Part shown: positions 30,505 to 41,490 of the stretch, piece after piece
How the letters are laid out: every line of letters begins with the position of its first letter
How positions within the stretch are numbered: the first letter of the stretch is position 1
Origin: Cydia pomonella
Taxonomy: Eukaryota > Arthropoda > Insecta > Lepidoptera > Tortricidae
Length of the DNA: 64,000 bases
Reading direction: 5' to 3'
NCBI RefSeq assembly: GCF_033807575.1
Contig: NC_084726.1
Coordinates: forward strand, 11,966,001-12,030,000
Notes under the pieces: generated by a model
Seen by the model: only the letters and a program-made list of their open reading frames with translations
Databases searched by the model: none
What the model was told of the DNA's origin: nothing
Made by a program: the position numbers and the translations under genes

Positions 30505-30783
30505 CGGCCCTATTCGAAGAATTAAATACGGAAAAGATAAGATAACGATAAGTTCTGGTTTAGATAAGTTCTCATTTAGATATCGTTTGTATGTCGTATA
30601 ATTGACAGAAGCAGCACGATTCGGGCAACCCATGTCACTTTCACGTTAGAAATATCGTAGATAGATCTTATTGAGATCACAGCAGAATCGAAATAAACGT
30701 CAATTTTGAGATATCGTTTAGTTATCGATCTTTTCTCTTTCCAAGATGTTAAGCATCTCTTAATCATTCTTCGAATCGGGCCC
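30505..30783 (+). mobile_element. MITE family F copy
   Basis: The right end TCATTCTTCGAATCGGGCCC is well preserved. The left GGCCCTATTCGAAGAATTA is slightly degenerate. The body matches the copies at 34436, 38132 and 63661. Confidence 0.85.
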
Positions 30784-30845
30784 TTAGATAGCATTTTAAA
30801 TTATGAATTTATGATAGTGTTATTTTCGGTACCAAGAACAGTAGC

Positions 30846-30996
30846 CTTACCACGAGTTTGACATTGACATAAAATAAATATTCGCTAGCGTGTGCGTTTT
30901 ACTTTCTATGCATCTCGCTCGTATTAGCATAGTGCGAGCGAGATGTATAGAAAGTAAGACTTGCGAATATGTCAGTGTCACACTCGTGGTAAGAAA
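30846..30996. mobile_element. MITE family D, longer copy
   Basis: CCTTACCACGAGTTTGACA pairs with TGTCACACTCGTGGTAAG. Internally CTTTCTATGCATCTCGCTCG pairs with CGAGCGAGATGTATAGAAAG. It is followed by an (ATTCAT)n run at about 31013-31037. Confidence 0.85.
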
Positions 30997-31429
30997 TATA
31001 AGTACTATGTATCCATATTCATATTCATATTCATATTTATTATTAATAATGTACACATACATTACATGTCAAAATTACAATTTACTTAGTTAATACCAAC
31101 ATCTAGATAATAATATAAAAATATTCACATAATGCGTTCAATAAAGTTACAAATTATTAAAAATTATAATATTTTATCATATTCTACATTTGCAATATTT
31201 CATCCATGTCATAAAAGGCGTTGTCAATTAGCCATTATTTTAATAATGTTATTTAAGAGTAATGTTTTTAATATTTCTTTAAAAACCTGTTTACTACCGG
31301 ACTGCTCTATTATTAGGCTTAGTTTGTTAAAAATCTTCGGTATAATGTATTAACGAGTTCTTTGGACAAAGTAGTTATTAGTGCTATATTCTATATATCC
31401 ATAGGATAAATAAGAAGTACATAGAGTGC

Positions 31430-31778
31430 TCACTCCATACATCAGTTTTGGTACCAAAACGTATATTATTTTCGTAGTCGACATCCAGCATCGCATAGCG
31501 GAACTCTCAGTACTGCTACTCGGCAATAGATGTCGCGGCAAACAAAAAGTCTAATGCTCAACGATATTCCGCTTACATTGTAACTAGAGTAACCGGAACT
31601 CAATTTTCAACTCCTACGCTTACTTTGGTTACAATATTAGCTGAAAATCTTTGAGCATTAGACTTTTTGTTTGCCGCGTCATCTATGGTCGAGTAGTAGT
31701 ACTGAGAGTTCCGCTACTTGACGCTAGATGTAGACTACGAATATAATAGTATTTTTTGTAACAAAACCGTTGTATGGA
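31430..31778. mobile_element. Foldback element with arms of about 135 bases
   Basis: Starting at ACTCCATACATCAGTTTTGG, the left arm pairs with the right arm ending AACCGTTGTATGGAGT. The pairing continues through CGTAGTCGACATC, GCGGAACTCTCAGTACTGC and GCGGCAAACAAAAAGTCTAA to TGCTCAACGA, and leaves only about 80 bases unpaired. Two small indels separate the arms. No coding frame. Confidence 0.85.
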
Positions 31779-31856
31779 GTCTTGGTCTTCTTGATTCTCT
31801 CTGACATATGTAAGTGCCTAACTGAAATCTTACAAAAACATTTTTCACTGACCATT

Positions 31857-31985
31857 ACCCAAACGAGATGGCGAGACGACCTGGACTCATTTCGTGGCGA
31901 CTGGCGGGAGCATGCATAAAGCCGTGACGAGTGGCGGAAAACAGGGGAGGCCTTTGCCCAGCAGTGGGACACAATGTAGGCTATA
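31857..31985 (+). mobile_element. LINE fragment: C-terminus with EAFAQQWDT motif
   Basis: The + strand reads RWRDDLDSFRGDWREHA, a stop, then EWRKTGEAFAQQWDTM. The WR-GEAFAQQWD ending is a familiar C-terminus of lepidopteran endonuclease/reverse-transcriptase LINEs. An even shorter piece of the same end (GAGGCCTGTGCCCAGCAGTG) is at about 56153. Confidence 0.7.
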
Positions 31986-32438
31986 AAAAAAAACCCATTC
32001 TAAACAAACACCGTAAAATAAACCAAGTGCCCACACAAAACAGGGGCCTATCTCTGCCCATTTGGAAAGAGTTAGTTTCGGCATAAAAATAAAGGTTTTG
32101 CAGAAAACAATCCTTTCTGCTCAGGTGCGTCGTTAAAGTAAACAATGGGCATTAGAAGTAATGTCAGTTACGGATAATATATCTCTGGGTCAAAGAATAC
32201 GGAGATACTTTTGGGGACTGGAATAAGGAGCTTTTTGTTTTTAGACTAAAGAAAAACTTATCTACGAAGATATGAGTCTACGTATGATAGTCTTCAGGGT
32301 TGGTTTGCTACAGATCAATATCTGCAGCAAAACAACTGTATTTCATTTCATCAACGGTGCCAGCTGTGTTTGATTTTTATTTCAGTTCATTTTCGCCGCA
32401 AAAAACTTTTGCACTTTACAATAGACAAACTTATAATA

Positions 32439-32572
32439 CGAGGGCTGAGTGATAAGTCTGGTAAAAATTAAACAATTTTTGTTTTTTTGACCAAAGTAAA
32501 TATATATTTTTCAACGTAGTCTCTATTTAACTCAGAGCACTTATTCCATCGTTTTTCTAGCTTTTCGATTCC
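32439..32572 (-). mobile_element. mariner transposon remnant (C-terminal end of transposase plus terminal repeat)
   Basis: On the - strand the frame reads GIEKLEKRWNKCSELNRDYV and EKYIF, which is the C-terminal signature of mariner-family transposases. It ends before a terminal region GACTTATCACTCAGCCCTCG beside a TA. Only the last about 40 codons remain; the catalytic D,D34D region is absent. The upstream side is replaced by a reverse SINE from about 32573. Confidence 0.8.
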
Positions 32573-32762
32573 CTCCGTATACACGTACCTAGATACCGAT
32601 ATATATGATATATAATAATAAATACTTAAATACATAGAAGACATGACCTTGGAAGAAATATCCGTGTTCATCACACAAATTAATCTCCTTATCAGGGTTT
32701 GAACCCGGGACTATCGGCAACATAGGCAGGGTCACTACTCACTAGGCCAGACCGGTCGTCAA
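32573..32762 (-). mobile_element. tRNA-derived SINE, reverse
   Basis: Reverse complement landmarks are GACGACCGGTCTGGCC (head), a B box in GGGTTCAAACCCTG and a body ATTAAGTATTTA... that fades at about 32585. The 3' third is missing where it meets the mariner remnant. Confidence 0.85.
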
Positions 32763-33248
32763 AACTTAACCTATTAAAAAAAACGCTTGTATATTCAATA
32801 TGAGTAACAATCTTTAGGTAAATACAGCTATAGTACTATAGACAAAAGAAAAGCTATCCCCGTACACTAAGATTTACAACCCAATGTTCAACTCTACTAA
32901 TAATTTTATATTTGCTAATAATCCAATAAAATGTTGCCGACCCCACTCAATAATATTTACTATCAGGGATCGTAAACTGTTGGTCGCCGTGTCCTCCGAC
33001 CCCCATTTTTATTGGCCCCCGTTTGACCCGCTATCAATAACTTTTTAGAAATATTTCCGATACTTAATTTTTCTTGGGTTCCTTTTCAATTATTATTTAT
33101 TTACTATTTGTATTGTACACAACGAGTTAAAATTGGAGAGGAGTTCGATTTTATAGTCTGCCAAGGTCTTATTATTTATTATTATTTCTATAGTGATGAT
33201 ACAGGTATGATATGATAGCTCGCGCTGGTTTGTGCGCGCAAAATTTTT

Positions 33249-33530
33249 GACGACCGATTTGGCCTAGTGGGTAGTGACCCTGCCTACGAAGCTGATGGTC
33301 CCGGGATAAAAATCCTGGTAAGGGCATTTATTCGTGTGATGAGCATGGATATTTGTTCCTGAGTCATGGATGTTTTCTATGTATTTAAGTATTTATATAC
33401 TTATTGTATATATCGTTGTCTAAGTACCCTCAAGTACCCCCAACACAAGCCTTATTGAGCTTACTGTGGGACTTAGTCAATTTGTGTAATAATGTCCTAT
33501 AATATTTATTTATTTATTATTTATTTAAAA
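33249..33530 (+). mobile_element. tRNA-derived SINE, near full length
   Basis: The head is GACGACCGATTTGGCCTAGT, followed by CTGCCTACGAAGCTGATGG, the body TTTGTTCCTGAGTCATGG and ATCGTTGTCTAAGTACCC, and the tail GGACTTAGTCAATTTGTG then an ATTTATTTATT run. The B box is damaged (GGGATAAAAATCC for GGGTTCAAATCC). A duplicated CTCAAGTACCC marks local slippage. Confidence 0.9.
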
Positions 33531-33664
33531 TGCATAGCGAGTGATATCATTAGGCATCTCTCTCGCACTTATATAATTATAAGTGTGTCATATCAAGGTC
33601 GTGTCAGAACAATAAATATTAAAAAATATATATTTAAAGGCTCCTGTACTGTCCTATAACATAT

Positions 33665-33828
33665 GCATAGAGTCAAACGAAGATAAGTTAGCAGCGATTT
33701 TGACAGCCCGGACAGTGCAAGTGTTATTTTAAACGTCAAACTTCTTGAAATTATGACGTTTACTTAACATTTGCACAGGCTGGGCTATCAAAATCGCTGC
33801 TAAATTAGTTTGGTCTGACTCTAAATAT
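33665..33828. mobile_element. MITE with AGAGTCAAACGAAGATAA ends
   Basis: AGAGTCAAACGAAGATAAGT and AGCAGCGATTTTGACAGCC on the left pair with GGCTATCAAAATCGCTGCT and AATTAGTTTGGTCTGACTCT on the right, with a second inner pairing (AAACGTCAAAC / GACGTTTAC). Confidence 0.85.
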
Positions 33829-33954
33829 TTACGCAACTTAACAAAAATATATGCATTCACTATTTCACTTACTCATACAATTGTACTATATCACTATACG
33901 ATTAATTATCTAGAGTTACAACTGTTACAAGCGCCTTTAGGCTACAGCATCTAC

Positions 33955-34060
33955 TTACTTCCTCTTTCCCATTATCGTAAAAAAGTTCGGTCTTAAACAA
34001 AAAAGGTCCAAACACTGACCCCTGCGGAACCCCGTGCGTTCTTATCCCAAAGCTACATCG
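33955..34060 (-). mobile_element. LINE reverse-transcriptase fragment with GVPQGS motif
   Basis: On the - strand from about 34045 a frame reads HGVPQGSVFGPFLFK. GVPQGS-(L/F)GP is the conserved motif of non-LTR reverse transcriptases that precedes the catalytic YADD. The YADD part is not present here and the fragment is very short. Confidence 0.65.
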
Positions 34061-34435
34061 GTATCGTTATATCAATATTTAAGAAGGGTTAAGGCGTAAG
34101 CATAACTTTTCTCATACTATCTTGCAAATTTTATACGGGGCGAGATTACGTCCGCGGATGGTATAACTCAACGAGAGTTTTGGGGATATATTCATGAATA
34201 GACTACGCATACGAGTTTATAGTGGGTCTAACACATTTGAGAGAAAAGGCACTTTTGTGGACAACACACAGTAATAGTTAACGACTCTGGTACAAATATA
34301 TATACCGTTTCTATCATTTGAGTCTCATGCGCCTTCCCTTTTCTTTGCGATGTCTACAGTTCAGTATTTAATTTATTGTCCACGAAAGTTAGTAAAGCTG
34401 GTTAAACTTATGCTTATAATGTTATAACAGGCTAT

Positions 34436-34702
34436 CGACCCGATTCGAAGAATAAAGACACGTTTAAGATCTTGGAAAGATGTTTAAAAGATCGATAACT
34501 AAACGACATGTCAAAATTGAAGTTTATTACGATTCCGCCGTGACCCCAATCTGTCTACGATATTTCTAACGTCAAAGTGACATTGGTTGCCCGAATCAAG
34601 CTGCTTCTGTCAATTATACGACATACAAACGATACCTATATGAGAACTTATCTAAACCAGAACTTATCGTTATAGTATCTCATTCTTCGAATCGGGCCGT
34701 AA
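34436..34702 (-). mobile_element. MITE family F, reverse copy
   Basis: It starts GACCCGATTCGAAGAATAA and ends CATTCTTCGAATCGGGCC. The body is the reverse complement of 30505-30783, including AATTATACGACATACAAACG. Confidence 0.9.
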
Positions 34703-34914
34703 AATTACATTGGGAGCGATTTTGGAATATATAAGTCGTAATCAGAAAACTACAATATTGTGAACGTTCGGAAATTAATATATTATTATGCAAATAATCC
34801 GATTACGTGGTCTTTAAATTCCGCCGAAATACGTATTGCTTGAAAAAATCACTCGTAGGCTATTAATACAATGATCCCCTTTAATGGTCTTATCTGATAT
34901 TAATAATACTTAAT

Positions 34915-34995
34915 CTTTTTATATTACGTCGGTGGCAAACAAGTATACGGCCTGATGGTAAGCACTATGATATCCTACGGCAGCCTGATGGTAAT
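34915..34995 (-). mobile_element. LINE-like 3' terminal scrap
   Basis: ATTACGTCGGTGGCAAACAA and TACGGCCTGATGGTAAGCA correspond to the extreme 3' end of the element at 29240-29605, followed by a second CAGCCTGATGGTAAT copy. Confidence 0.55.
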
Positions 34996-35044
34996 ACTTA
35001 AAGGAATGTGGAAATAATAACAAAAAATACTCAATGTATACTTA

Positions 35045-35312
35045 TTTCGATTTAAATGACAGGTTATGAATTATATCTGGTTTACTTATGGATCTGAGGG
35101 CCTACCGCGAACCACGATCGACGTGTTCTGTCGCACTTGTAAATCGTACGTAAGTGTGACAGGGAGGCAACACGTCGAACGTGGTTCTCGGTAGGCCCTC
35201 TGATCTGTCAGTGTTAAAAGTGACATTTTTTCAACCAAAAACGTTACTTTTGACACTGACAGATTAGGGCGAATCCAGATCTAATTAATAACCTGTTTTT
35301 AAAATCGAATAC
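35045..35312. mobile_element. MITE nested within a MITE
   Basis: The outer arms, TTTAAATGACAGGTTATGAA ... ATCTGG and CCAGATCTAATTAATAACCT ... TTTTAAAATCGAA, pair with each other. Inside, GGGCCTACCGCGAACCACG pairs with CGTGGTTCTCGGTAGGCCC (about 35099-35201), flanked by TCTGA on both sides, which looks like a 5-bp target duplication. The outer element also has an inner hairpin CTGTCAGTGTTAAAAGT / ACTTTTGACACTGACAG at 35208-35265. Confidence 0.8.
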
Positions 35313-35852
35313 ACCTGTAAGTTATAAATCGCATTATCCATGATCAAAATAGCATACTTTAATCACATGCCTTGTTAGAACATTTCTACGCTTTCACATA
35401 AATTGCGGAACATGTGTCTATTTAAAAATATGTCTGTGCTCAAGCGCTGTAAAGCTGAAAAAGTGCCTTTGTTTACAAGCACTGAAATTGGAACTGAACA
35501 AGATCTAGATCTCACTGAGACTGGAAATCCTGAAGAATGCTTTTATACGGCGTAAATTCTTCGGTCAGATATTTATGAAGTTTGAAACTTGAGATCTTGA
35601 ATTAAGTTGAGCAAAGTTTCTTTGTGGTTTTTTGCAGTTGGTTTATCTTACAAATATTTTATTGAAGACGTTGAGATAGTCGCTTTTAGATATATCGGAG
35701 CGGACGTGGTACTTATAAATATCTGAACATTGCTTTATTGACAATGCCATACCGAGCGTTAGCGAAGATCTCTGTTTCAGCTTGGCAAAAATGCTTTCAT
35801 ATGCCGCATCTTCTCGTCTGCAGGTTGCAATTCTAAACCGATTTTCGTGAAG

Positions 35853-36507
35853 TTTGTGAGCAGTTTCGGTAGTTAGATAGAATTTTGTGAGCAGGTTCGT
35901 TAGTTACGTATAATTTTGTGAGTAGGTTCGGTAGTTACATATAATTTTGAGCACGTTCGGTAGTTAGATAGAATTTTGTGAGCAGGTTCGGTAGTTAGAT
36001 AGAATTTTGTAAGCAGTTTCGGTAGTTCGATATCATTGTGTGAGCAGGTTTGGTAGTTAGATAGAATTTTGTGAGCAGGTTCGATAGTTACATAGAATTT
36101 TGTGAGCAGGTTTGTTAGTTACATATAATTTTGTGAGTAGGTTCGATAGTTACATATAATTATGAGCACGTTCGGTAGTTAGATATAATTTTGTGAGCAG
36201 GTTTGGTAGTTAGATATAACTTTGTGAGCAGGTTCGGTAGTTAGATATAACTTTGTGAGCAGTTTCGGTAGTTAGGTATAACTCTGTGAGCAGGTTCGGT
36301 AGTTAGATATAACTTTGGGAGCAGGTTCGGTAGTTAGATATAACTTTGTGAGCAGTTTCGGTAGTTAGATATAATTTTGTGAGCAGGTTTGGTAGTTAGA
36401 TATAGCTTTGTGAGCCGGTTCGGTAGTTAGATAGAATTTTGTGAGTATGTTCAGTACTTAGACAGAATTATGTGCACAGGTTCGGTAGCTAGATAGAATT
36501 TTACTCA
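35853..36507 (+). repeat. 31-bp minisatellite, about 21 units
   Basis: The consensus unit is GAGCAGGTTCGGTAGTTAGA followed by TAGAATTTTGT, spaced 29-33 bases. Units alternate between TAGAA, TATAA and TATAACTTTG forms and between GGTTCGG, GTTTCGG and GGTTTGG, so several subtypes are intermixed. Confidence 0.95.
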
Positions 36508-36825
36508 CTTTTTATTTAAAAAGTTCAAAATGGCGGAAATGGGCATAAAGAACTTAGCGCCAGAAGGATCTATTGCAATTAAGACTATTTAATTATGAGT
36601 TCGCTGTATGTGTTCGCGATGATGGCTCAAAGAAGTAAGTATTTTTACATTTTTCAAGCTTATCTTAAGGTCTACAGAGAGTTGTACAGTATTGAATTAG
36701 GCCGATTATCAATAATCGGCTTGATTCGAACTTTAAAACGATTAATATTAGGTCTAGATACGATATGGATCGGACATGTCAGTGATGTTTTTGTTGGGAG
36801 AAACGTCTTAATCGTCTAGATATTT

Positions 36826-37040
36826 GACGACCGTTTTGGCCTAGGGGGTACTAGGGACTCTGCCTACGAAGCTGATGGTCCCGGGTTAGTTAGATATTTG
36901 TTCCTGAGTCATAGGTGTTTTCTATGTATTTAAGTATTTATAAATATTTATATATTATATATATCGTTGTCTAAGTACCCTCAACACGAGCTTTATTGAG
37001 CTTCCTGTGGGACTTAGTCAATTTTTATTTTGTTTATTTA
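36826..37040 (+). mobile_element. tRNA-derived SINE with B-box deletion
   Basis: The head GACGACCGTTTTGGCCTAGG and CTGCCTACGAAGCTGATGG is intact. After CCCGGGTTAG the B-box 3' half and GGGCATTTATT section are missing and the sequence resumes at ATATTTGTTCCTGAGTCATAG. The tail ends in TTATTTTGTTTATTTATTTT. Confidence 0.9.
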
Positions 37041-37708
37041 TTTTGCATATTTGTTTTAACTTTTTGGTATATTTTTAAGCAATAAAACTTTTTTATCTCC
37101 CATTAGGATCAAAATAGCTCATTTCTGAGTATATTTCTACATTAAAATTTATAATTAAGAAAAAAGTTTACTTGGTGTACGTCTTTAAATAAAATTACCG
37201 AAATGATAACACGTTAAGGCAATATTAAATGTTCCAAGCAGCACAAAATTGTGTGAAATACCACTATTCTAAGATTTTATAAACTTTTTACCTTCTTTCA
37301 ATAAATCAAGGCACAATATTACATATTTATGACATACTGTCGGCCCAACTTTTTGGCATCAAAGTAACTGAAACAAACTAAAATATGTATGAAAAGTCGC
37401 TTCGTATTGTTCCGCTGTGCGAAATGGGCAGAAACTGCAAAAATATTCAACAAATTTACAACCAGGGTGAATCGGAGCGCTCAAAGTGAAATAGGTAAAT
37501 ATTACCGGCAGGGCTCGAACTTTAGCTGTTCAACTTCTGTAGCAAAGTTAGGGTATCAATGATCCGCTAGATGGCGCTGTTCCCTCAGAGCTGATGTGTA
37601 GATCGCGGTGTTAAGATTTTTCTCGGATTGTATAAGTATTCCGTCATTTTAAACGCCATTAAGATATTATGTGAATCAAACACGGACAATGAATTAAACT
37701 AGATAACT
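37041..37708. other. Intronic DNA, nothing recognised
   Basis: AT-rich sequence with no repeat partner seen. No exon of the nested - strand gene was recognised here, although one could be missed if short. Confidence 0.4.
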
Positions 37709-38071
37709 ATACAGCGTGTATTTTTGATATTAACACATAATCAAAGGGCAGTTAGTTTAGGCTGTAATGAGCACACTTTCATAGGTTTTATAAAAAATGG
37801 ACGACTTTTATTTTTTCATACAAAATAATTCAGCAAGCAATGTATCACTACTTTGTTTTAACTCAAAACGTCTCATTAATGACGCGGCGACGTCACAACT
37901 GTCAAAAGTGATCATGATGTATGATATACATTGCCGCTCGAAAAAAATTCAAAAATTAATTGTGCTCTGGTAGTGAAGACTAAACTAAAAAAATCTTTCA
38001 GAATTGTTTTATAGCACTAAAACCTACGTCTAGTTTAAGTTTGAGGTTATATCAAAAATACACACTGTAGA
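37709..38071. mobile_element. TA-type MITE (CAGCGTGTATTTTTGATAT ends)
   Basis: TACAGCGTGTATTTTTGATAT at the left pairs with TATCAAAAATACACACTGTA at the right, about 360 bases apart, with TA at each edge. The interior has TGACGCGGCGACGTCACAAC and a GATCATGATG palindrome but no frame. Confidence 0.8.
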
Positions 38072-38131
38072 ATTTATCGCTGAAATCATTAATTAAGAAC
38101 TTTTTTAAGTGACTCCTTTAATTATGACATT

Positions 38132-38396
38132 TGGCCCGATTCGAAGAATGAAACACGATAACGATAATTTCTGGTTTAGATAAGTTCTCATTTAGATATC
38201 GTTTGTATGTCTTATAACTGTCAGAAGCAGCTCGATACGGGCAACCAATGTCACTTTGACGTTAGAAATATCGTAGATAGATCTTAATTATTGGGATCAC
38301 AGCGGAATCGAAATAATCGTCAATTTTGACAAGTCGTTTAGCTATCGATCTTTCCAAGATCTAAACGTCTCTTGATTCTTCTTCGAATCGTAAAAG
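38132..38396 (+). mobile_element. MITE family F copy
   Basis: GGCCCGATTCGAAGAATGAA at the left and TTCTTCTTCGAATCG at the right. The body carries the family landmarks, with a small ATTA duplication near 38287. Confidence 0.9.
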
Positions 38397-38399
38397 CTT

Positions 38400-38885
38400 T
38401 TTATAGTAACTGCCAACAAGCGTTTACAATTACTTTAAAAAGCTCGTATCTTTTACATTGCGGGCCGAATTATTTTGTTTGGTTAATATTGTCATTGTAT
38501 TTTTAAACAAAATGTATCCCAATATACTTCTTAGATCCCATGCTAGCCACCGTTTATATATTCGTATATTATATTTGTCTCTATCTGGATGAATATATTA
38601 TATATGTCTGGTCTAGTATTTCGTTGCTAGAAATAGTAATACAAAGAAATTAAAGCGATAATTTACTTCGTTTTTTGTCTCATATAAAAGAGGATTTCAA
38701 CCAACACGGTCAAATGAAAGCCTTAGCCAAGCAAACAAAGCTCAATGACATGTCCTAAAAAAACTATCGACAAAGCTTTAAACAGCCAATTCCTAAAGAA
38801 CACAGGCTATTTCAAAACTATTCTTGAAGTTTAGTGATGGGATCGTTGTCGATAATAGAGAATTAATTACCGAAAATTTAGGGAC
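38400..38885 (+). repeat. Repeat block G, copy 1 (two parts)
   Basis: AAAAGCTTTTTATAGTAACT to CCACCGTTTA (38400-38560) matches 40345-40535. AACTATCGACAAAGC to GTTGTCGATAATA (38763-38870) matches 39845-39965. The two parts occur in the opposite relative order in the second location. The second part has inverted ends (TATCGACAA / TTGTCGATA) and may itself be a small MITE. Confidence 0.6.
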
Positions 38886-39084
38886 CGATTCTTGTCAACT
38901 ACATTGTTTATTCATTCGTGTACAATTGTACCATAACAGCTAGAGTTGCAGAAATTGGGAGACAACAATTCTTATTCATTGGATTATACATCATCACAGA
39001 CCTTTGCGTCTATTGAAGACGATTTATGCATTGCTGTTTAGACCACGGATTTGGTGACTGTAGAGGCCGATGCGTGAGCGGCAC

Positions 39085-39490
39085 GACCTCCCTCCATTTT
39101 TGATAAAGAAAGCTCATGCCACCTGAGGTTCCAGTCCCGATTTGCTTTCTGCGACACCTGCTATCGAATGTATTAAACCAGGCTTGGTTTCATAGCCTTC
39201 TCCCCTCCACAACACTCTTGCCCCATGCATCTCGGTCTTCAGCTAAGCATACATGGTGGTGGGTTCCCAGGCCTGGTGGTCGATTTAAAATGCTCACATG
39301 TATAGCTTAATACAGTCTTAAGAGCGCAGTATGGGTTATAGGCAGCTGCCCAGTCTTGCCGCTCTTCTCAAACAGAGACGCTTGCGGTGCCGGTGGCTGC
39401 ATGGGGCATGTGCAATGGATGGAACTCTCTAGAATACCTCGACGTGTCTTGCTTGGTACAGTTGCGAATGCTATAAGGAACGTTAGATTA
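39085..39490. mobile_element. Possible LINE debris in two orientations
   Basis: On the - strand, 39300-39090 gives AEDRDAWGKSVVEGRR and, after a stop, SQKWRE-like sequence. On the + strand, 39395-39485 gives GHVQWMELSRIPRRVLLG. DRDAW and GH-RM-RIPRR are the sort of motifs found near the C-terminus of LINE proteins, which would make this an inverted, broken copy. The identification is weak. Confidence 0.35.
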
Positions 39491-39837
39491 TACATACATA
39501 TAAAAACATTTTTGATTAACAACAACATCATATAATACTACTTACAGGCATCTCGCTCACTCTCTTACACTCAGTCATCCAATCGCACTCACAAACAAAT
39601 CGCATTCTAATATATACATAAAGTATACCTTATAATTAAGCCTAAAGTTAAGAACACGGTCAAAATATGACTTTCTGTTATAGCATTTTTATAATATTTG
39701 CTAGTTGGATTGTACTTTCGTAATCAATTAACATTTTAAATATTTCTATATGTACATCTAAAACTATTTATTTTTGGTTCTAAAAATTAAAATTTTGTCT
39801 GAAAATGACGTTGAATATGTTTCTAACGGGTTTAATG

Positions 39838-40535
39838 TTTAATCAAACTATCGATAAGGCCTTAAACAGCCAATCTCTAAAGAACAAGGGCTATTTCAAA
39901 ACTATTCTACTGAATAACTTGGCGATGTGGGGAAGTTTAGTGATGGGGTCGTTGTCGATAATAGGTAATGAACCGAAATTTTGGACATTTAAGACGGTCC
40001 CGTTACAATCATATCACAACGTAAATTTTGTGGTTGAATATTGTACTTTGAAATTTTAAAAATTAATTTTTATATTTGGTAGAGCTTCATTAACATTTTT
40101 TTTAAAACGTATATATCTAAGTATTGAAAAGAATCATAACATAAACTTGAAATAAATAATGTGTAAACCCAATATGGGCAAAGAATTAAACCAGATACAG
40201 GATTCACCCGTGTAATCATTAACTAAGAAGTTAGTTTTTTAACTTACACTTCATTATGACACCGTAATTATTTTTTGAAAATTTGCCGAGTAGCAATATA
40301 TGTATAGGTACTGCAAATATTACGAGACAACATGGCATTATAACATACGAGCTTTTTATATTAACTACCACCAAGCGTTGACAGTTCTTTACTTCAAAAA
40401 GCTCGTATCTCGTAATTTGTGATGCTTTACATTGCAGGCTGAACTATTTTGTAATATTTTCATTATGTTTCTAAGCAAAATTTATCTCTATATACTTTTA
40501 GGTCCTAAGGGTAACCACCGTTTAAATAAGTTTTT
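39838..40535 (+). repeat. Repeat block G, copy 2
   Basis: AACTATCGATAAGGC through GGCTATTTCAAAACTATTCT to GTTGTCGATAATA (39845-39965), then GAGCTTTTTATATTAACTAC through ACATTGCAGGCTGAACTATT to CCACCGTTTA (40345-40535). An 84-codon frame begins at 39805 and covers the first part. Copy 1 has stops in the same reading, so I do not call a gene. Confidence 0.6.
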
Positions 40536-40659
40536 GGGAAAAATTACATTTTTGGTAAAAGCTTTTATCGCTGACTGTACTTTTCTTTCCACAAGTAACT
40601 AATACTTATCGAGACAATTCTAAAAACCCCAAACACAATTAGGTTACGTTGTTTTATCA

Positions 40660-40845
40660 CAGAGTTCCTATGTCCACCTCCTGTCTCCATCATCAGATCA
40701 TCTCGATGGTACCATAATATTGCATTGTCACCCGACTTACATATGTATGCAAATTTTCAGCTCAATCGGAAACCGGGAAGTGGGTCAAATTTAACTTGCA
40801 AGATTTAATTACAAACAGACAACGGTCAGGTGAAAGTAAATAAAA
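40660..40845 (+). repeat. Moth dispersed repeat (CACCCGACTTACATATG type)
   Basis: GTCACCCGACTTACATATGT, TTTTCAGCTCAATCGG, AAACCGGGAAGTGGGTCAAA and CAACGGTCAGGTGAAAGTAA form a sequence I recognise as a common dispersed repeat in lepidopteran genomes. Only one copy is in this window. It is non-coding. Confidence 0.55.
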
Positions 40846-41194
40846 GCTTGTAATATCCACCCGTATTGAATTTACTCACTGTATATACAATATACTTAAT
40901 TACCTATTGCCTGCCTGTTGTTACCTATCAATGTACATTTGTAAACAATGTATCCCGAATGTATCACTTTCCCGAATGAAGGTTGAGGGAGGCGATGGCT
41001 GAGATACACGTCATACTCGTGAACGGGTGCTGTTTGTGGAGACTGGTCTGTTTAAGCTTACACGGGGTACAGGTTATGTTAAAGTATGTAACTTTACTTT
41101 TGAGTGACATTAACGTGAGACACTTCATTCGGTTCTTGTCTGTTTTAATTTTTTTGTCTTTTAATTATTTATATAAGAATTCAAGCCTTGGCGA

Positions 41195-41490
41195 CCCTCT
41201 ACATCTCTAAGGATAATTTAATATCTTTTTTATATTTTATCTCTGACACTTAGAGACTTATACATCTCTAAAGAATTTTAGTATTTTATGGTTTTATTTT
41301 TTTATCATAGTTTTTTTTGTGTAATTTGACATTTAGAGACAGTATACATCTCTAATAAAGTATTTATTATTTCATAGATTCGATATTTGTAATTGTTTTT
41401 TTTTTTAAATTTATTGTTTGTAAAAATGGACATGTATTTAAAAGTGCCCCTGTGGCCTATTTGCTGAATAAATGTTTGATATTTGATATT
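41195..41490 (+). mobile_element. LINE 3' tail with TAGAGAC/CATCTCTA units
   Basis: It contains repeated short palindromic units (ACACTTAGAGACTTATACAT CTCTAA and ACATTTAGAGACAGTATACA TCTCTAA), then TAAAAGTGCCCCTGTGGCCT and ATTTGCTGAATAAATG, and ends in a (GATATTT)n run. The reverse arrangement is at 51880-52262, with pieces at 49590-49660 and 50200-50330. The terminal run of short repeats is typical of a LINE 3' end. Confidence 0.6.

Noticed and set aside
33249..33330. tRNA-like A and B boxes at several SINE heads considered as tRNA genes
   Set aside because: The cloverleaf is not complete, the same head is followed by the same body in about ten copies, and B boxes are often damaged: these are SINEs.
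39805..40059. An 84-codon + strand frame over repeat block G
   Set aside because: The related copy at 38763-38870 has stops in the same reading, so coding was not maintained.
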